Position numbers and translations under genes: made by a program. The notes under the pieces are model-generated. The model made no database searches, was not told the origin of the DNA, and worked only from the letters and a program-made list of their open reading frames with translations. Shown one piece after another: positions 9,519 through 18,618 of a DNA stretch of 64,000 nt. The first letter of the stretch is position 1. Every line of letters begins with the position of its first letter. Source of the stretch: Paulinella micropora (Eukaryota; Cercozoa; Imbricatea; Euglyphida; Paulinellidae); assembly GCA_019918135.1 (NCBI GenBank), contig WBZZ01000089.1, positions 7,501-71,500 on the forward strand, read 5' to 3'.

Positions 9519-10871
9519 TCAGAGTCGGGCCGCGTCTGACTTAATGGCAACATGCTTACACGCAGTTACAAATTGGCATCCAGACCTACCCTGCCTATCG
9601 AAATGAAAAAAGAAATAATTCAATATTTTCTTTCTTTTACCAGTAAAAAGCGGTGGTTTTTTGGTAATGGGGAAGTGGCAGGCCGTTCCGGTAGTACCCG
9701 TATATATCCGAGAATATCCGTCCGGGGGTGGCACCTCCGAGCGGACTCGAACCACAAGTGCGATTCTCGTTATGAGTGCACTTAAGGAATTATTTTTATT
9801 TAGCAAAAAGTTTGCCTGGTTTTGCGGAGGTGACAAAGAAGCAGCAGGTGGCACCCGCCACCCGACCGCCATACTGTACAGAGAGCCTGGGGGGGGGGCT
9901 GCACAATGTTCGGGCGCGGGGAGGGAGAGGGGAGAAGGGGGAAGGGAGAGGGGAGAAGGGAGAGGGGAGAGGGGAGAGGGGAGAACAAAAAAGGCAATGT
10001 CTATATACGGCCAAACGAGTATAGCTACCGGCCGGCAAAGACTGGCCTTTCCTGCCACCCGGCCAGAAAAGCCAGGCCACTCCTGCCACCTGGCAGGCAA
10101 GGACCGGCCACTCGTGCCACCCGGCCAGAAAAAGACTAGCCTTTCCTGCCACCCGGCAGGAAAAGCCAGGCCACTCGTGCCACCTGGCAGGAAAAGCCAG
10201 GCGGCCAGGCCCTGGAGAGTAAGCACGGAGACCTGGCGCGTGTAGGGGGTGCTGGGCGCGGGGGCAGGGGGCGCCAGCTCCGGCGGGGACAGCGTGTCGT
10301 GCTCTGAGCAGAGGGAGGCAGGCATCTCGGGCCAGCGTTCGTGACTCGGGGAGCAGGTGAGGGCCCAGCACCGTAGGCGGTGCTCGTGCCAGTGCAGGGC
10401 CTGGTGCAGGTAACCGCGGTACAGCTGGCAGCCGCACGAGCCACACTCGTACAGCACACGGGGCGCTGCGCGCCGGCAGCGCGGGTAGCCACAGCGCAGC
10501 CGCACACCAGCGGTGGGGGCCGCCGCGCAGTCCCCGCGCCGGCCGACGCACTCTGCGCCTTGCAGGGCCAGCGCCCGGGGTTGGCAGCCCGCCGTCCGGT
10601 GGCTGGCCGCACACTGGAGATGATGTGCCTCGCTGCAGTAAGCCTGCAGCAGGCAGCGCGCGCAGGCGAAACGCGCCGGACGCCCGCAGCCAGACGCCGC
10701 GCACGGCAGATACTGCGCTCGCGTAGGTAGGCGGAGGCGCGCCGTGTACGACAGGGCCGGCCCGCCCCGTTCAGTGTCAGGGCCGCCCACTAGCGCTTGC
10801 CAGGCCCACTGCAACAGCTCGCAAGCTCGGGCAGGCTCCGATCTCGGTGGCCCGGTTCCGGTCGTCAGCAT
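9519..10871 (-). CDS. MYND zinc-finger protein 1
   Basis: Starts at MLTTGTGPP. Residues about 58-95 form a MYND-type finger: CGRP, then CARC, then YCSEAHHLQC and HRTAGC, matching the spacing of the C6HC-type zinc ligands. A second cysteine pattern (RCGYPRCRRAA, then CGSCGC) follows at about 120-155. MYND fingers bind proline-rich partners and often sit in chromatin regulators, so a role in host gene control is plausible. The frame remains open through the inverted repeat to 9519, but its last 200 residues encode repeat sequence and the true C-terminus is probably near 10250. It is divergent from the helicase gene. Confidence 0.65.
   Translation of the reverse strand: MLTTGTGPPRSEPARACELLQWAWQALVGGPDTERGGPALSYTARLRLPTRAQYLPCAASGCGRPARFACARCLLQAYCSEAHHLQCAASHRTAGCQPRALALQGAECVGRRGDCAAAPTAGVRLRCGYPRCRRAAPRVLYECGSCGCQLYRGYLHQALHWHEHRLRCWALTCSPSHERWPEMPASLCSEHDTLSPPELAPPAPAPSTPYTRQVSVLTLQGLAAWLFLPGGTSGLAFPAGWQERLVFFWPGGTSGRSLPARWQEWPGFSGRVAGKASLCRPVAILVWPYIDIAFFVLPSPLSPLPSPLSLPPSPLSLPAPEHCAAPPPGSLYSMAVGWRVPPAASLSPPQNQANFLLNKNNSLSALITRIALVVRVRSEVPPPDGYSRIYTGTTGTACHFPITKKPPLFTGKRKKILNYFFFHFDRQGRSGCQFVTACKHVAIKSDAARL
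9753..10215 (+). repeat. Element-specific repeat (hr-like), copy 3
   Basis: Inverted partner of 9105-9516 across an AT-richer spacer of about 235 bp. It begins with the same 32 bp hairpin sequence, then the CATACTGTACAGAGAGCCTG box, the purine tract at 9910-9985, GGCCAAACGAGTATAGC, and six or so 31 bp units ending near 10215. A minus-strand AATAAA at 9795-9800 could serve the MYND gene. The pair makes a palindrome-like structure of about 1.1 kb. Confidence 0.8.
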
Positions 10872-11384
10872 CGTGCGTCTGCCTGAAAGGGGAGATGGAG
10901 AGAGAGACGGGGGGAAATCCGCGTTACCTGGCCAGGGCGGGGGAGGACGGGCGCCGCGCGCGTGGGGGGGGGGGGGGGGGTGGGAGGGCCAGCGCTCTCC
11001 CCCCCCCCCCCCCCCGAGGAGGTCTGCGCGCCGTGGCAGGGGGGGGGAGAGCCGCGCGCCGCCCCCCCCCTTGCCCCGTGCTAGGTGGGCGCCAGGGGAG
11101 GCCGCCGCCCCCCCCCCCCCCCCCTGCCAGCGGCCACCGCCAGCGCCCCACGCCAGCGGCCCACGCCAGCGGCCCCCGCCAGCGGCCCCGCCAGCGCGTG
11201 GGGGGGGGAGGGGGTGGCGCCTCCCCACCCCCGTGCACGCGCCAGCGCGTGGGGGGGGGGGGGGAGGAGGCGGCGCCTCCCACCCCCGTGCACGCGCACC
11301 GGCCGGCTGCCACCCCCCCTTCGCCCTCTCCTGCCACCACGCGTGGGGGTGCCGATCAGTGACGCCGCGACGGGAGAATCACAC
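10872..11384. promoter_or_regulatory. Divergent spacer between the MYND 1 and helicase genes
   Basis: About 510 bp between two divergent starts. It contains G and C runs of 12-18 bases and several units of CCAGCGGCC and GCGTGGGGGG. No TATA box is visible. The position implies a two-way promoter; the runs may form G-quadruplexes. Confidence 0.4.
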
Positions 11385-14300
11385 ATGTCCTCCTCGGGGC
11401 CAGCGCCCGAGAGCCAGCCTCCCCCGCCGGGCGGCCCGGCCCCGCCCGGCGCCCCGGCGGAAGCAGCAGAGGGTGCGTCGTGGTGGGTCCCGGCCCCGCG
11501 CCAGCCCGCCCCCGGCCGCCTGCTCTGGCTGGTACCGCGGCGGGGCCGCCGTGCGGCGGAGGGGCGGGTCGTGCTTTCGCTCACCGGGCCCGGCCAAGAC
11601 CGGCGGGCCTGGCTCAGCGATCTGGCGGACCCAGCGCACCGGGGCCTGGTGAGCTTCTCGCTGCACCCCGCCGGCTTCGTCCGGGGGCGCTCCGCCGGCG
11701 TCTGGCTGTACGATTGCGACCGGGGCGAGGTGCTGCCCTGGGTCGACGAGACGAAGCTCTGGCAGAAGCTGCCGCCCTGCGTAGCGCCGCGCACCGCCCG
11801 CAAGCGGGCGCGCGCGTTGCGCCGCCTGGGCCACGCCGCCTCCGTACACAAGGCGGCGCCAGCGCTCGCGCGGGCGCTGGAGGCCTGGCCGGGCTGGTGG
11901 GCGCTGCGTGTCCTGCTGGAGGACGGCCGCTGGGCCTCGCTCCTGTTCGTGTTCGGGCCCCGCGCCGAGTTGCTGTGGCGCAGCCAGCGGCGGGCCAGGC
12001 GCCGGTGGCTGGCTTCGTTGCTGGACTCGCCCCCGGGCGGCACCGACCCGCGCTGCTTCTTCGACTGCGACCTGCTGCTGCCGGGGGCGCTAGACGGCCC
12101 GGCGCTGACCCCGGCCCACTTCCAGCGCCTGGGGCGCCCCCTCCGGGCACGCCTCGCGGCGGGGCTCGGGCCCGCGGGCCGGCGCCTCGTGCTCGTCCAC
12201 TACTGGCTGCGGCTGACCCTCGCCGTGCGCAAGAGCTCGTGCTTCCAGCTCACGGCCTGCCAGCCCGCCGGCGCGCTGGTGTGTGAGCTGCTGCCGAACC
12301 TCGACCGCCGCTCGGAACACGGCAGCCACCTTTTCCCTGGCTTCTCCGACCTGGTACGGCAGTTGTTGCTGCCGGACGGCTCGCTGTGGTGCGAGGACTG
12401 GTGCGAGCCCGCCGGCGAGAACGCGTACGCGCTCAAGTCGCACGTCACGCCGGCCGTGCTGGGGCCCGTGCTCTGTGACCTCTGGGGGCTCGGCGCGGGG
12501 GGCTCCGCCGGCTGCGCCCGCTGCGCCGGCGCCGGCCCGCCCCCGCCCAAGCGCCGCCGCCTCCGCCGCGCGCCGCCACCGCCACGGAGCCCGCGTGGCT
12601 GCACCCCCGCCCCGGCCTCTGGGTGCCGCAGGACCTGTGGCGCCAGGAACAAGCCCTCGCGGCGCGCCTCCGGGACCTGGCTACGTCGGGCTGCGGCCAC
12701 CTGCTGGCCAGGCTCCGGGCCCGCGGGCCGGGGGCCGGCCCCTTCGTGCCCAGCGAGGAACAGCGCCGCGCCGCCGAGGTGTGCCTGCGCTCGCGCCTCG
12801 GCGTCCTCGTCGGGGCCGCCGGCACGGGCAAGACCGCGCTGGCGGGCTGGCTTCGCTGCCTGGGCGTGCCGCTCGTGTTTGTCGCCGTGACGTGCCAGGC
12901 CGTCGCCGCCGCCCGGCGGGCCTGGGCGGCGGCGCCCGGGCGGCCGCACGCGGAGCCCGGCGCCGGGGAGCCCGCCGGGGAGCCCAGCGCCGGGGAGCCC
13001 AGCGCCGGGGGCCCGGCCGGGGAGCCCGCCTGCCGCCAGTGCCGCGGCCCCCCCCCCCCCCCCGCCGGCCGAGGGCTGGGGCTCGTACGTCACGGCAGGC
13101 TTCTACACGTCCGCCCTGCTGGAGGCGTACGCGGCGCTGCCGCCGAGGCCCGCCTGGCCGACGCCTACCCTCTTGGTCGTCGACGAGCTGTCCCTGTTCA
13201 GTCCGGCGGGCCTGCTCCGCCTCTTGGACGTGCTGGCCGGGCTTGCCCCCTCGGTGGCGGGCCTGCTCCTGCTCGGGGACAGCGCGCAGCTGCCGTCCAT
13301 GGGGCATGGCTGCGTGCTGGCGCTGGCCCAACGCCTGTTCCCCGCCTGCTGCGCGTGCCTGGACACCGTCAGGCGCGGGCAGGCCGGCGCCGGCGGCCTC
13401 ACGCAGGTGCAGCGCCTGGCGCGGACGCTGCGCCCGGCGGCCGACCCGCGCGGCGTAGCGGAAGTGCGCGCCTGGCCCGACGCAGCCCTGGCCCGCTACT
13501 TCCGCCTGCACGTAGGCCCCGACGAGCTGCGCGAGTTAGCCCTCGGCTGGTTCCGGCAGTACAAGCCCCCCGGGGGGGTGACCCGCGGGGCCGTGCGCGG
13601 GGGGCTGTGCTTCCCGAGCTACCAGCTCGCGACCGTGCGGGCGCAGGAAAGGCAACTGCTCAACGAGTGGCTCGCGGGGGCCGCCGGCGCCGTCCGGACG
13701 GCCGACGGCGCCTGTGCCCTGCGGCCGGGGCTCAAGGTCAGGCTGAAGGCGCCCCGCAGCTGCCCCGCGAGGCGGGTCCTGGCGCAGGCGGCGCGCATCT
13801 TCGTCGAGCCCGGGGATCTGTGGGCAGAGAACGCCTCCCCGGCCGCCGCGCCGGCCAGGCTCGTCCGGGTGCCGCCGGACCAGGGGCCCTGGGCCCTGCT
13901 CGAGGAAGTGCGGGCGGTCGGCTACCTGCTCGACATCTCGGACGTGTGGCTGCAATGTTCGAAGGAGGCCAAGAACGCGGCGGTGCGGTGCTTTCCCCGT
14001 GGCGGCGCGCTGCCGGACACCCGTACCCCCCTGCCGGCGCAGGTCGGCCGGCGCTCCTGCCCCTTGGCCTTCCGGCGCTTCATCGTCTGGACGGGCGCGG
14101 TAGGGGGCCGCGCGGGCCTAGTGGAGTTCTACAGCCGGGACCAGCACTGCCGGGAAGCGCTGGAGTTAGGGTACGCCCTCACCGACGTGTGCGTCCAGGG
14201 GGGGGAGCTCCGGCACTTGCACCTGGTCCTGTCGCCCCACGCTTCGCCGCGCCACTACTTTCTGCGCCAGATCGCCTACATTGCCCTGACCCGAGCCACC

Positions 14301-14510
14301 CGCACTGCCAGCATCGTGCTGCCGCTCGCGGGTGGGCGGGGCCGGCTGACGACGCCCCGCGAGTACTGGGAGAAGGTCAGGAGCGCCCACGCCCAGGTGC
14401 TCACGGCCACGGTGGAGGAGGCGCCCCCTCCCCCCGCCGCCGCCGACCTGGCCACCGGCCCTGGTGGGGAGCCGGAGGCCCCCGGGGGCGAGGCTTCTAC
14501 TCCAGGCTAG
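11385..14510 (+). pseudogene. Superfamily 1 helicase (RecD/Pif1-like), broken
   Basis: A gene of about 1,000 codons beginning MSSSGPAPES. The first 400 or so residues are an unrecognised domain. The helicase part has Walker A GAAGTGKTA near 12815, Walker B VVDELSLF near 13175, motif III GDSAQLPSMG near 13280, and a motif VI-like IALTRATR near 14285. These are the hallmarks of SF1 DNA helicases of the RecD, Pif1 and herpesvirus UL5 kind. It probably unwinds viral DNA in replication or end processing in the nucleus. The motifs are not all in one open frame, with about two breaks. It converges on the leucine-rich-repeat gene; ATTAAA lies at 14736. Confidence 0.75.
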
Positions 14511-14735
14511 TTCACCCCGCGGCTGAGTGTGCCGCCCCGCCCCAGGCAGGCCGGCCACGCGACGCCACTGAGCCCCCGTCGTGGGGAAGGGGGTGGGCGT
14601 CCGGGCGCGCCCAGACCGTTAGTCAGGTAGCACGGAGTTGGAGGAGTTCAGCACTATAGCTCGCAGTGCGTTAGCCCACTGTTAGCCGGCGGACCGAGCA
14701 TGGCTTGAGCCAACGCCGCTAGCAAGCAGCAGGAA

Positions 14736-14822
14736 ATTAAAGGAAATGAGGTTGCGCGCGCGGGGCGGCAGGACCCAGCTACAAGGACAGGGCCGGCGGG
14801 CACGTGTTACTCCTTTTTTAAT
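14736..14822. terminator. Convergent poly(A) signals
   Basis: ATTAAA on the plus strand at 14736-14741, facing the helicase gene, and ATTAAA on the minus strand at 14817-14822, facing the leucine-rich-repeat gene. The two transcripts would overlap slightly or end back to back. Confidence 0.6.
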
Positions 14823-14850
14823 GTTTCCTCCGGAGCCCCACCCCCTCTCC

Positions 14851-15003
14851 CGGCCACACTCACGGTACAAGACAGCCCGGGCTGGTCATGGCCACACTCA
14901 CGGTACAAGACAGCCCGGGCTGGTCATGGCCACACTCACGGTACAAGACAGCCCGGGCTGGTCATGGCCACACTCACGGTACAAGACAGCCCGGGCTGGT
15001 CAA
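14851..15003. repeat. 38 bp tandem repeat, four units
   Basis: Four nearly exact copies of a 38 bp unit containing CACTCACGGTACAAGACAGC. It lies in the 3' untranslated region of the minus-strand leucine-rich-repeat gene. The copies are close to identical, so the array is young or homogenised. Confidence 0.95.
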
Positions 15004-15095
15004 AGGTTTTTTAGGTGGCCTCTTTCCACCCCCAGGGGCGTGCCGGCAGGTTAGCTCGCGGCACACCCCCCCCCCCCCCCTCCCGGCAGCCGCGT

Positions 15096-17084
15096 CTACT
15101 CCGTGTAGAGGTACTGCAGCCGGGTCAGCTGTGCCAAGTGCTGAACTCTCGCGGCTGCCAGCCGACTGCCGCCTCTCAGGTCCAGGTACTCCAGGTGCTG
15201 CAGCAGTGCCAGGTGTGCCAGGCCCGCGTCAAGCAGGTGGTCACAAAGGCTGAGGTCCAGGTGCCGCAGCTGGGGCAATCCCGCCAAGTATCGCAGCCCC
15301 GTGCCTGTTAGCAGTGTCCACCGCAGGCTTAGGTGCTGCAGGTGCTGCAACCGTGCTAGGTGCCTCAGCCCCTCGTCCGTCACTGACCAACCAACGCTCA
15401 GGTCTAAATGCCGTAGCTGCTCTAGCTCTGCCAAGGGCGCCAAACCCGCGTCGGTCAGCCGCGTGCCTCCCAGGTCTAGGTATTGCAGCCGGCGCAGCCT
15501 CTGCAAGCACGGTGTCCACTTGCCTGTCAATTGTTTACAGTTATTCAGGCTGAGGTACCGCAGGTGCCCGAGCTCCGCCAGGCACGCCACTCCTTCGTTA
15601 GTCAGACCCTCACAACCGGGTAAGTTTAGGTGCCACAGCTGCCGCAACCCCGCCAAGTGCGCTAGCCCCGGGCCTGTCAGCCGGGTGCATTCCAAGAGGT
15701 CCAGGTGCCGCAAGCCTGCCAGTCCTGCCAGGGATGCTAGCCCCGCGTCTGTCAGCTCCCGGCAAGCGCGCAAGCCCAGGTGCTGCAGCCCGTGCAGTGT
15801 TCCTAAGTGCGCTAATCCCTCGTCCGTTATTTTCGAGCATTCGCTCAAGTCTAAGTACCGAAGCTGGCCCTCCGGCTGCACCAGGAGCGCTAAGCCCGCG
15901 TCCGTCAGGTCGGTACAATTGTCCAGCTCCAGGTGCTGCAGCCCGCGCAGTGTTCCTAGGTGCGCCAATCCCTCGTCTGTTATTCCAGGACAATCGCTCA
16001 AGCTTAGGTACCGCAGGTCCTGCAGCTGCACCAGGTGCACTAAACCGGCGCCCGTTATTTCCTCACATTCGCTCAAGTCTAGGTGTTGCAGCCGAGGCAG
16101 CCCCCCTAGGTGCACTAAACCGGCGCTCGTTATTTCAGGACATTCGCTCAAGTCTAGGTGCCGCAGGTTCCGCAGCCCCGCCAGGTGCGCCAGGCCCGCG
16201 TCCGTCAGTAGTTCGCAGCCGCTCAGGCTCAGGTGCTGCAGTAGGCGCAGGCCCGTCAAGCGCACTAGCCCCGCGTCCTCCAGCCGGGGGCAGCGGGTCA
16301 ATTCCAGGCGCCGCAGGCGCCGCAGCCCCCCCAGGTGCACTAAACCGGCGTTCGTTATCTCAGGACACTCGCTCAAGTCTAGGTGCTGCAGGTTCTGCAG
16401 CCCCGCCAGGTGCGCCAGGCCCGCGTCCGTCAGTCGTCCGCAGCCGCTCAGGCTCAGGTGCTGCAGCAGGCGCAAGCCCGCCAAGTGCACTAGCCCCGCG
16501 CCCGCCAGCCCGGGACAGCGGGTCAATTCCAAGTGCCGCAGCTGGTCCAAGCTAGCCAGGGGCGCCAGCTCGTCGGCCCCGAGTTCGCCCGACAGCGCGC
16601 CCAGCCTCAGGCCGCGCAGGCTACCGCGCCAGCTCTCCAGGCACGGCAGGTGTCGGCTGCTTAAGCCGGGGCAGGATGCCAGGTCTAGGTGTGACACCGC
16701 GCGGAGGTAAGGGGGCGACTTCTGTAGGAACTCCAGGACTACACCGGCCGTGGTTTGCCAACCCATCTTCAGCACCAGGCCCTCGACCGAGACCCGGGGG
16801 CAGAGCCACCGCAGGTCTTCCAGGACCCGCTGGTACGGCCAGATCTCTAAGCGGGGCACGCGGGGCCGGGCCCCGGCCCGGTGCCAGGCGCGCCCCCACA
16901 GCCGTACTAGGCGCAGGTGCTCGGGGCGGGCCAGGTCCAGCTCCCGGCTCCCGGCCCCGGCCGCTGGCCAGGCCGCGGGCGCGGACAGCCACCGGTAGTG
17001 CTCCGGCGAGGCGCAGGCTAGCGTAGCCAGGTCCGCCCAGCCCAGCCGGCGTAACGACCGCAGGTAAGCGTCGCCTGGTTGCAT
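15096..17084 (-). CDS. Leucine-rich-repeat protein, cysteine-containing type
   Basis: A complete 662-residue frame starting MQPGDAYLRS. After an N-terminal region of about 150 residues that may hold a degenerate F-box-like helix set (RLGWADLATLACAS), there are about 18 repeats of 24-26 residues of the form GLAHLxxLxxLQHLxLxxC, then TDA. This is the F-box/LRR and amoeba-symbiont type of repeat, forming a curved binding surface. Such proteins usually choose substrates for ubiquitin ligases or bind host proteins. There is no signal peptide or membrane segment. The very regular repeats suggest recent internal expansion. A RING-H2 gene lies 5 kb away. Confidence 0.85.
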   Translation of the reverse strand: MQPGDAYLRSLRRLGWADLATLACASPEHYRWLSAPAAWPAAGAGSRELDLARPEHLRLVRLWGRAWHRAGARPRVPRLEIWPYQRVLEDLRWLCPRVSVEGLVLKMGWQTTAGVVLEFLQKSPPYLRAVSHLDLASCPGLSSRHLPCLESWRGSLRGLRLGALSGELGADELAPLASLDQLRHLELTRCPGLAGAGLVHLAGLRLLQHLSLSGCGRLTDAGLAHLAGLQNLQHLDLSECPEITNAGLVHLGGLRRLRRLELTRCPRLEDAGLVRLTGLRLLQHLSLSGCELLTDAGLAHLAGLRNLRHLDLSECPEITSAGLVHLGGLPRLQHLDLSECEEITGAGLVHLVQLQDLRYLSLSDCPGITDEGLAHLGTLRGLQHLELDNCTDLTDAGLALLVQPEGQLRYLDLSECSKITDEGLAHLGTLHGLQHLGLRACRELTDAGLASLAGLAGLRHLDLLECTRLTGPGLAHLAGLRQLWHLNLPGCEGLTNEGVACLAELGHLRYLSLNNCKQLTGKWTPCLQRLRRLQYLDLGGTRLTDAGLAPLAELEQLRHLDLSVGWSVTDEGLRHLARLQHLQHLSLRWTLLTGTGLRYLAGLPQLRHLDLSLCDHLLDAGLAHLALLQHLEYLDLRGGSRLAAARVQHLAQLTRLQYLYTE

Positions 17085-17578
17085 ACAGAGGAGGGGGGGG
17101 GGGGGGGTTGGAGGAGGGGCGCGCTGGTGCTCGGAATACCTTTATGGCCAGGGGGGCGACCACGGCTGCCGCCCGCGGCGCCCCGCGTGCGGCGGGGGGG
17201 GGGGGGGGGCGGAACGGCGGGGGGGGGGGGGGGGGGGAGGCAGGCAGGGGCGCCCTCTCCCCCCCCCCCCCCCCGGCGGGGCCCGTTGCCCCACGCCCGT
17301 GGCTGGCCACCCGCCCGCACCCCCACGCCCCGCCGCCCGCCCCCCCCCCCCCCCCCGGCGGGCGGTACCCGAACCGGCCAGCCCCACAAAGGCAGTCCCA
17401 GCGTCGGTGGTGAATGTCGAGCCAGGCCCGTGGCACCGACCAGGCGCCAGAAGAAGCCAGCGCGCCTGTGCCGGCAGCCCAGGTCAGAACCTCTATCTCC
17501 CTAACCGGGGGATGCCGGGCCGGCGGAGAGCACTGTGGCTGGTAACGTGCTGGGTGACAGGACCAGGGCCGCGCGGAC
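17085..17578. promoter_or_regulatory. Divergent spacer upstream of the LRR gene
   Basis: About 490 bp of G/C runs, including runs of more than ten G or C near 17098, 17195, 17220, 17260 and 17345. No long convincing frame is present. It probably holds the LRR promoter and that of a small plus-strand gene. Confidence 0.35.
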
Positions 17579-18032
17579 GTGGCCCCGCCCCCAACGCCGC
17601 CCTCCCCAGCCCCACCGGCTGGGCCGACGAGTCTCTGGGAGGCCGCCGAGGCTCTGAAGCGAGTACAGGACCTAGAGGAACAGAGCGAGCGATGCACGAC
17701 CGCCGCGGAACGCAGTGTCGTCTGGGAGCGGGTGCGCCAGGAGGTGCGCCGGGCGCACGAGGGGGGCATCAGGGAGGCTGAGGGCGTTCTTACAAGGCGA
17801 TGGACCAGTCGAGGGCCTCGAATGGACCGTCGTGCAGCGTGAAGTGTTTGCTACGCTGCGGGGGCCCGCGGGGGGCAAGCGGGGGCTCAGTAGCGGTGGC
17901 GGCGGGAGCGGTGAACCCCCGGCCAAGCGGCAGAAGACCGAGGTTGCGAGCGCCGGCTGCGCTGAATCCGCCGCGGCAGCGCAGGGCGTGCAGGGCCAAC
18001 AGCCCGAGGGCCAGTCTGGCTCTGCTGCCTAA
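17579..18032 (+). pseudogene. Possible small nuclear protein gene, broken
   Basis: Two overlapping open stretches look coding. One has a charged helical part (LWEAAEALKRVQDLEEQSER); the other ends with a basic nuclear-localisation-like PPAKRQKTE and a glycine/serine/glutamine tail. Neither has a secure ATG. ATTAAA at 18209 follows. I do not recognise a family; a small coiled-coil nuclear protein is the most that can be said. The gene appears interrupted about once. Confidence 0.35.
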
Positions 18033-18208
18033 GCTGCCCGGCGGGCCCCGCGCTGGTAGCGACGCCCGCCCCCCCCCCCCCCCGCCCGGGGGGGACACAC
18101 TGTTCGGGCGGACGGTGTGCGTGTGCCCGAGGCAGGGAAAAGCCTGGCGCGCCCGCTCTCTTCCGCGCTCCCGGCGTGTACTCCTGCCTTAAAAAAAGAG
18201 TGCTACTA

Positions 18209-18618
18209 ATTAAATGGCCGACTCTTTGATAACCTAGCTAGCCTGTCTACTTGCGGTAGCCGTGCCGGTCCGGCCTGTCACTCAAGGGGGGGGGGGGGGG
18301 GCGCTCTCGGCCAGGCCGCCCCGGCCGGGGGTCCACGCCCCTCCTAGGCCGGCGGGCCTGCCACAGCTAGGACGATACCTTTTCTCCGCGCCCGTCGCCT
18401 GCTGCTGCCCCCTTCCTCGCTGAGGGGGGGGGGGGGGGGAGAGAGGGAAGGGAGCACAAAAACCCCTGTCTATGCTGCCGGTGAGAGCGCGGCGGGGGGG
18501 GGGGGGGGGGGGGGAGAGAAGGGGGCGGTGACCGCTTCCGGTGGGAGCGCCAGCGGCGCTACCGAGCAAGAAGAGAGAAAACACGGAGAGCGCTGGGCGA
18601 GGGGGCCCGGACGCCGGG
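18209..18618 (+). other. Poly(A) signal and G-run spacer
   Basis: ATTAAA at 18209-18214 ends the upstream transcript. The remaining 400 bp hold G runs of 14-20 bases near 18286, 18426 and 18495 and no credible gene. It is likely the promoter region for the plus-strand run of genes starting at 18619. Confidence 0.45.

Noticed and set aside
9743-9850. tRNA-like features on the minus strand: GGTTCGAGTCC box and a 7 bp acceptor-like match ACCTCCG with CGGAGGT
   Set aside because: The total length near 100 bases, the lack of a D-arm and a poorly paired anticodon stem do not fit a tRNA. A fossil tRNA-derived or pol III promoter piece remains possible.
15301-16710. 469-codon plus-strand frame opposite the LRR gene
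   Set aside because: Its periodic serine/cysteine/arginine text is the antisense shadow of the leucine-rich repeats.
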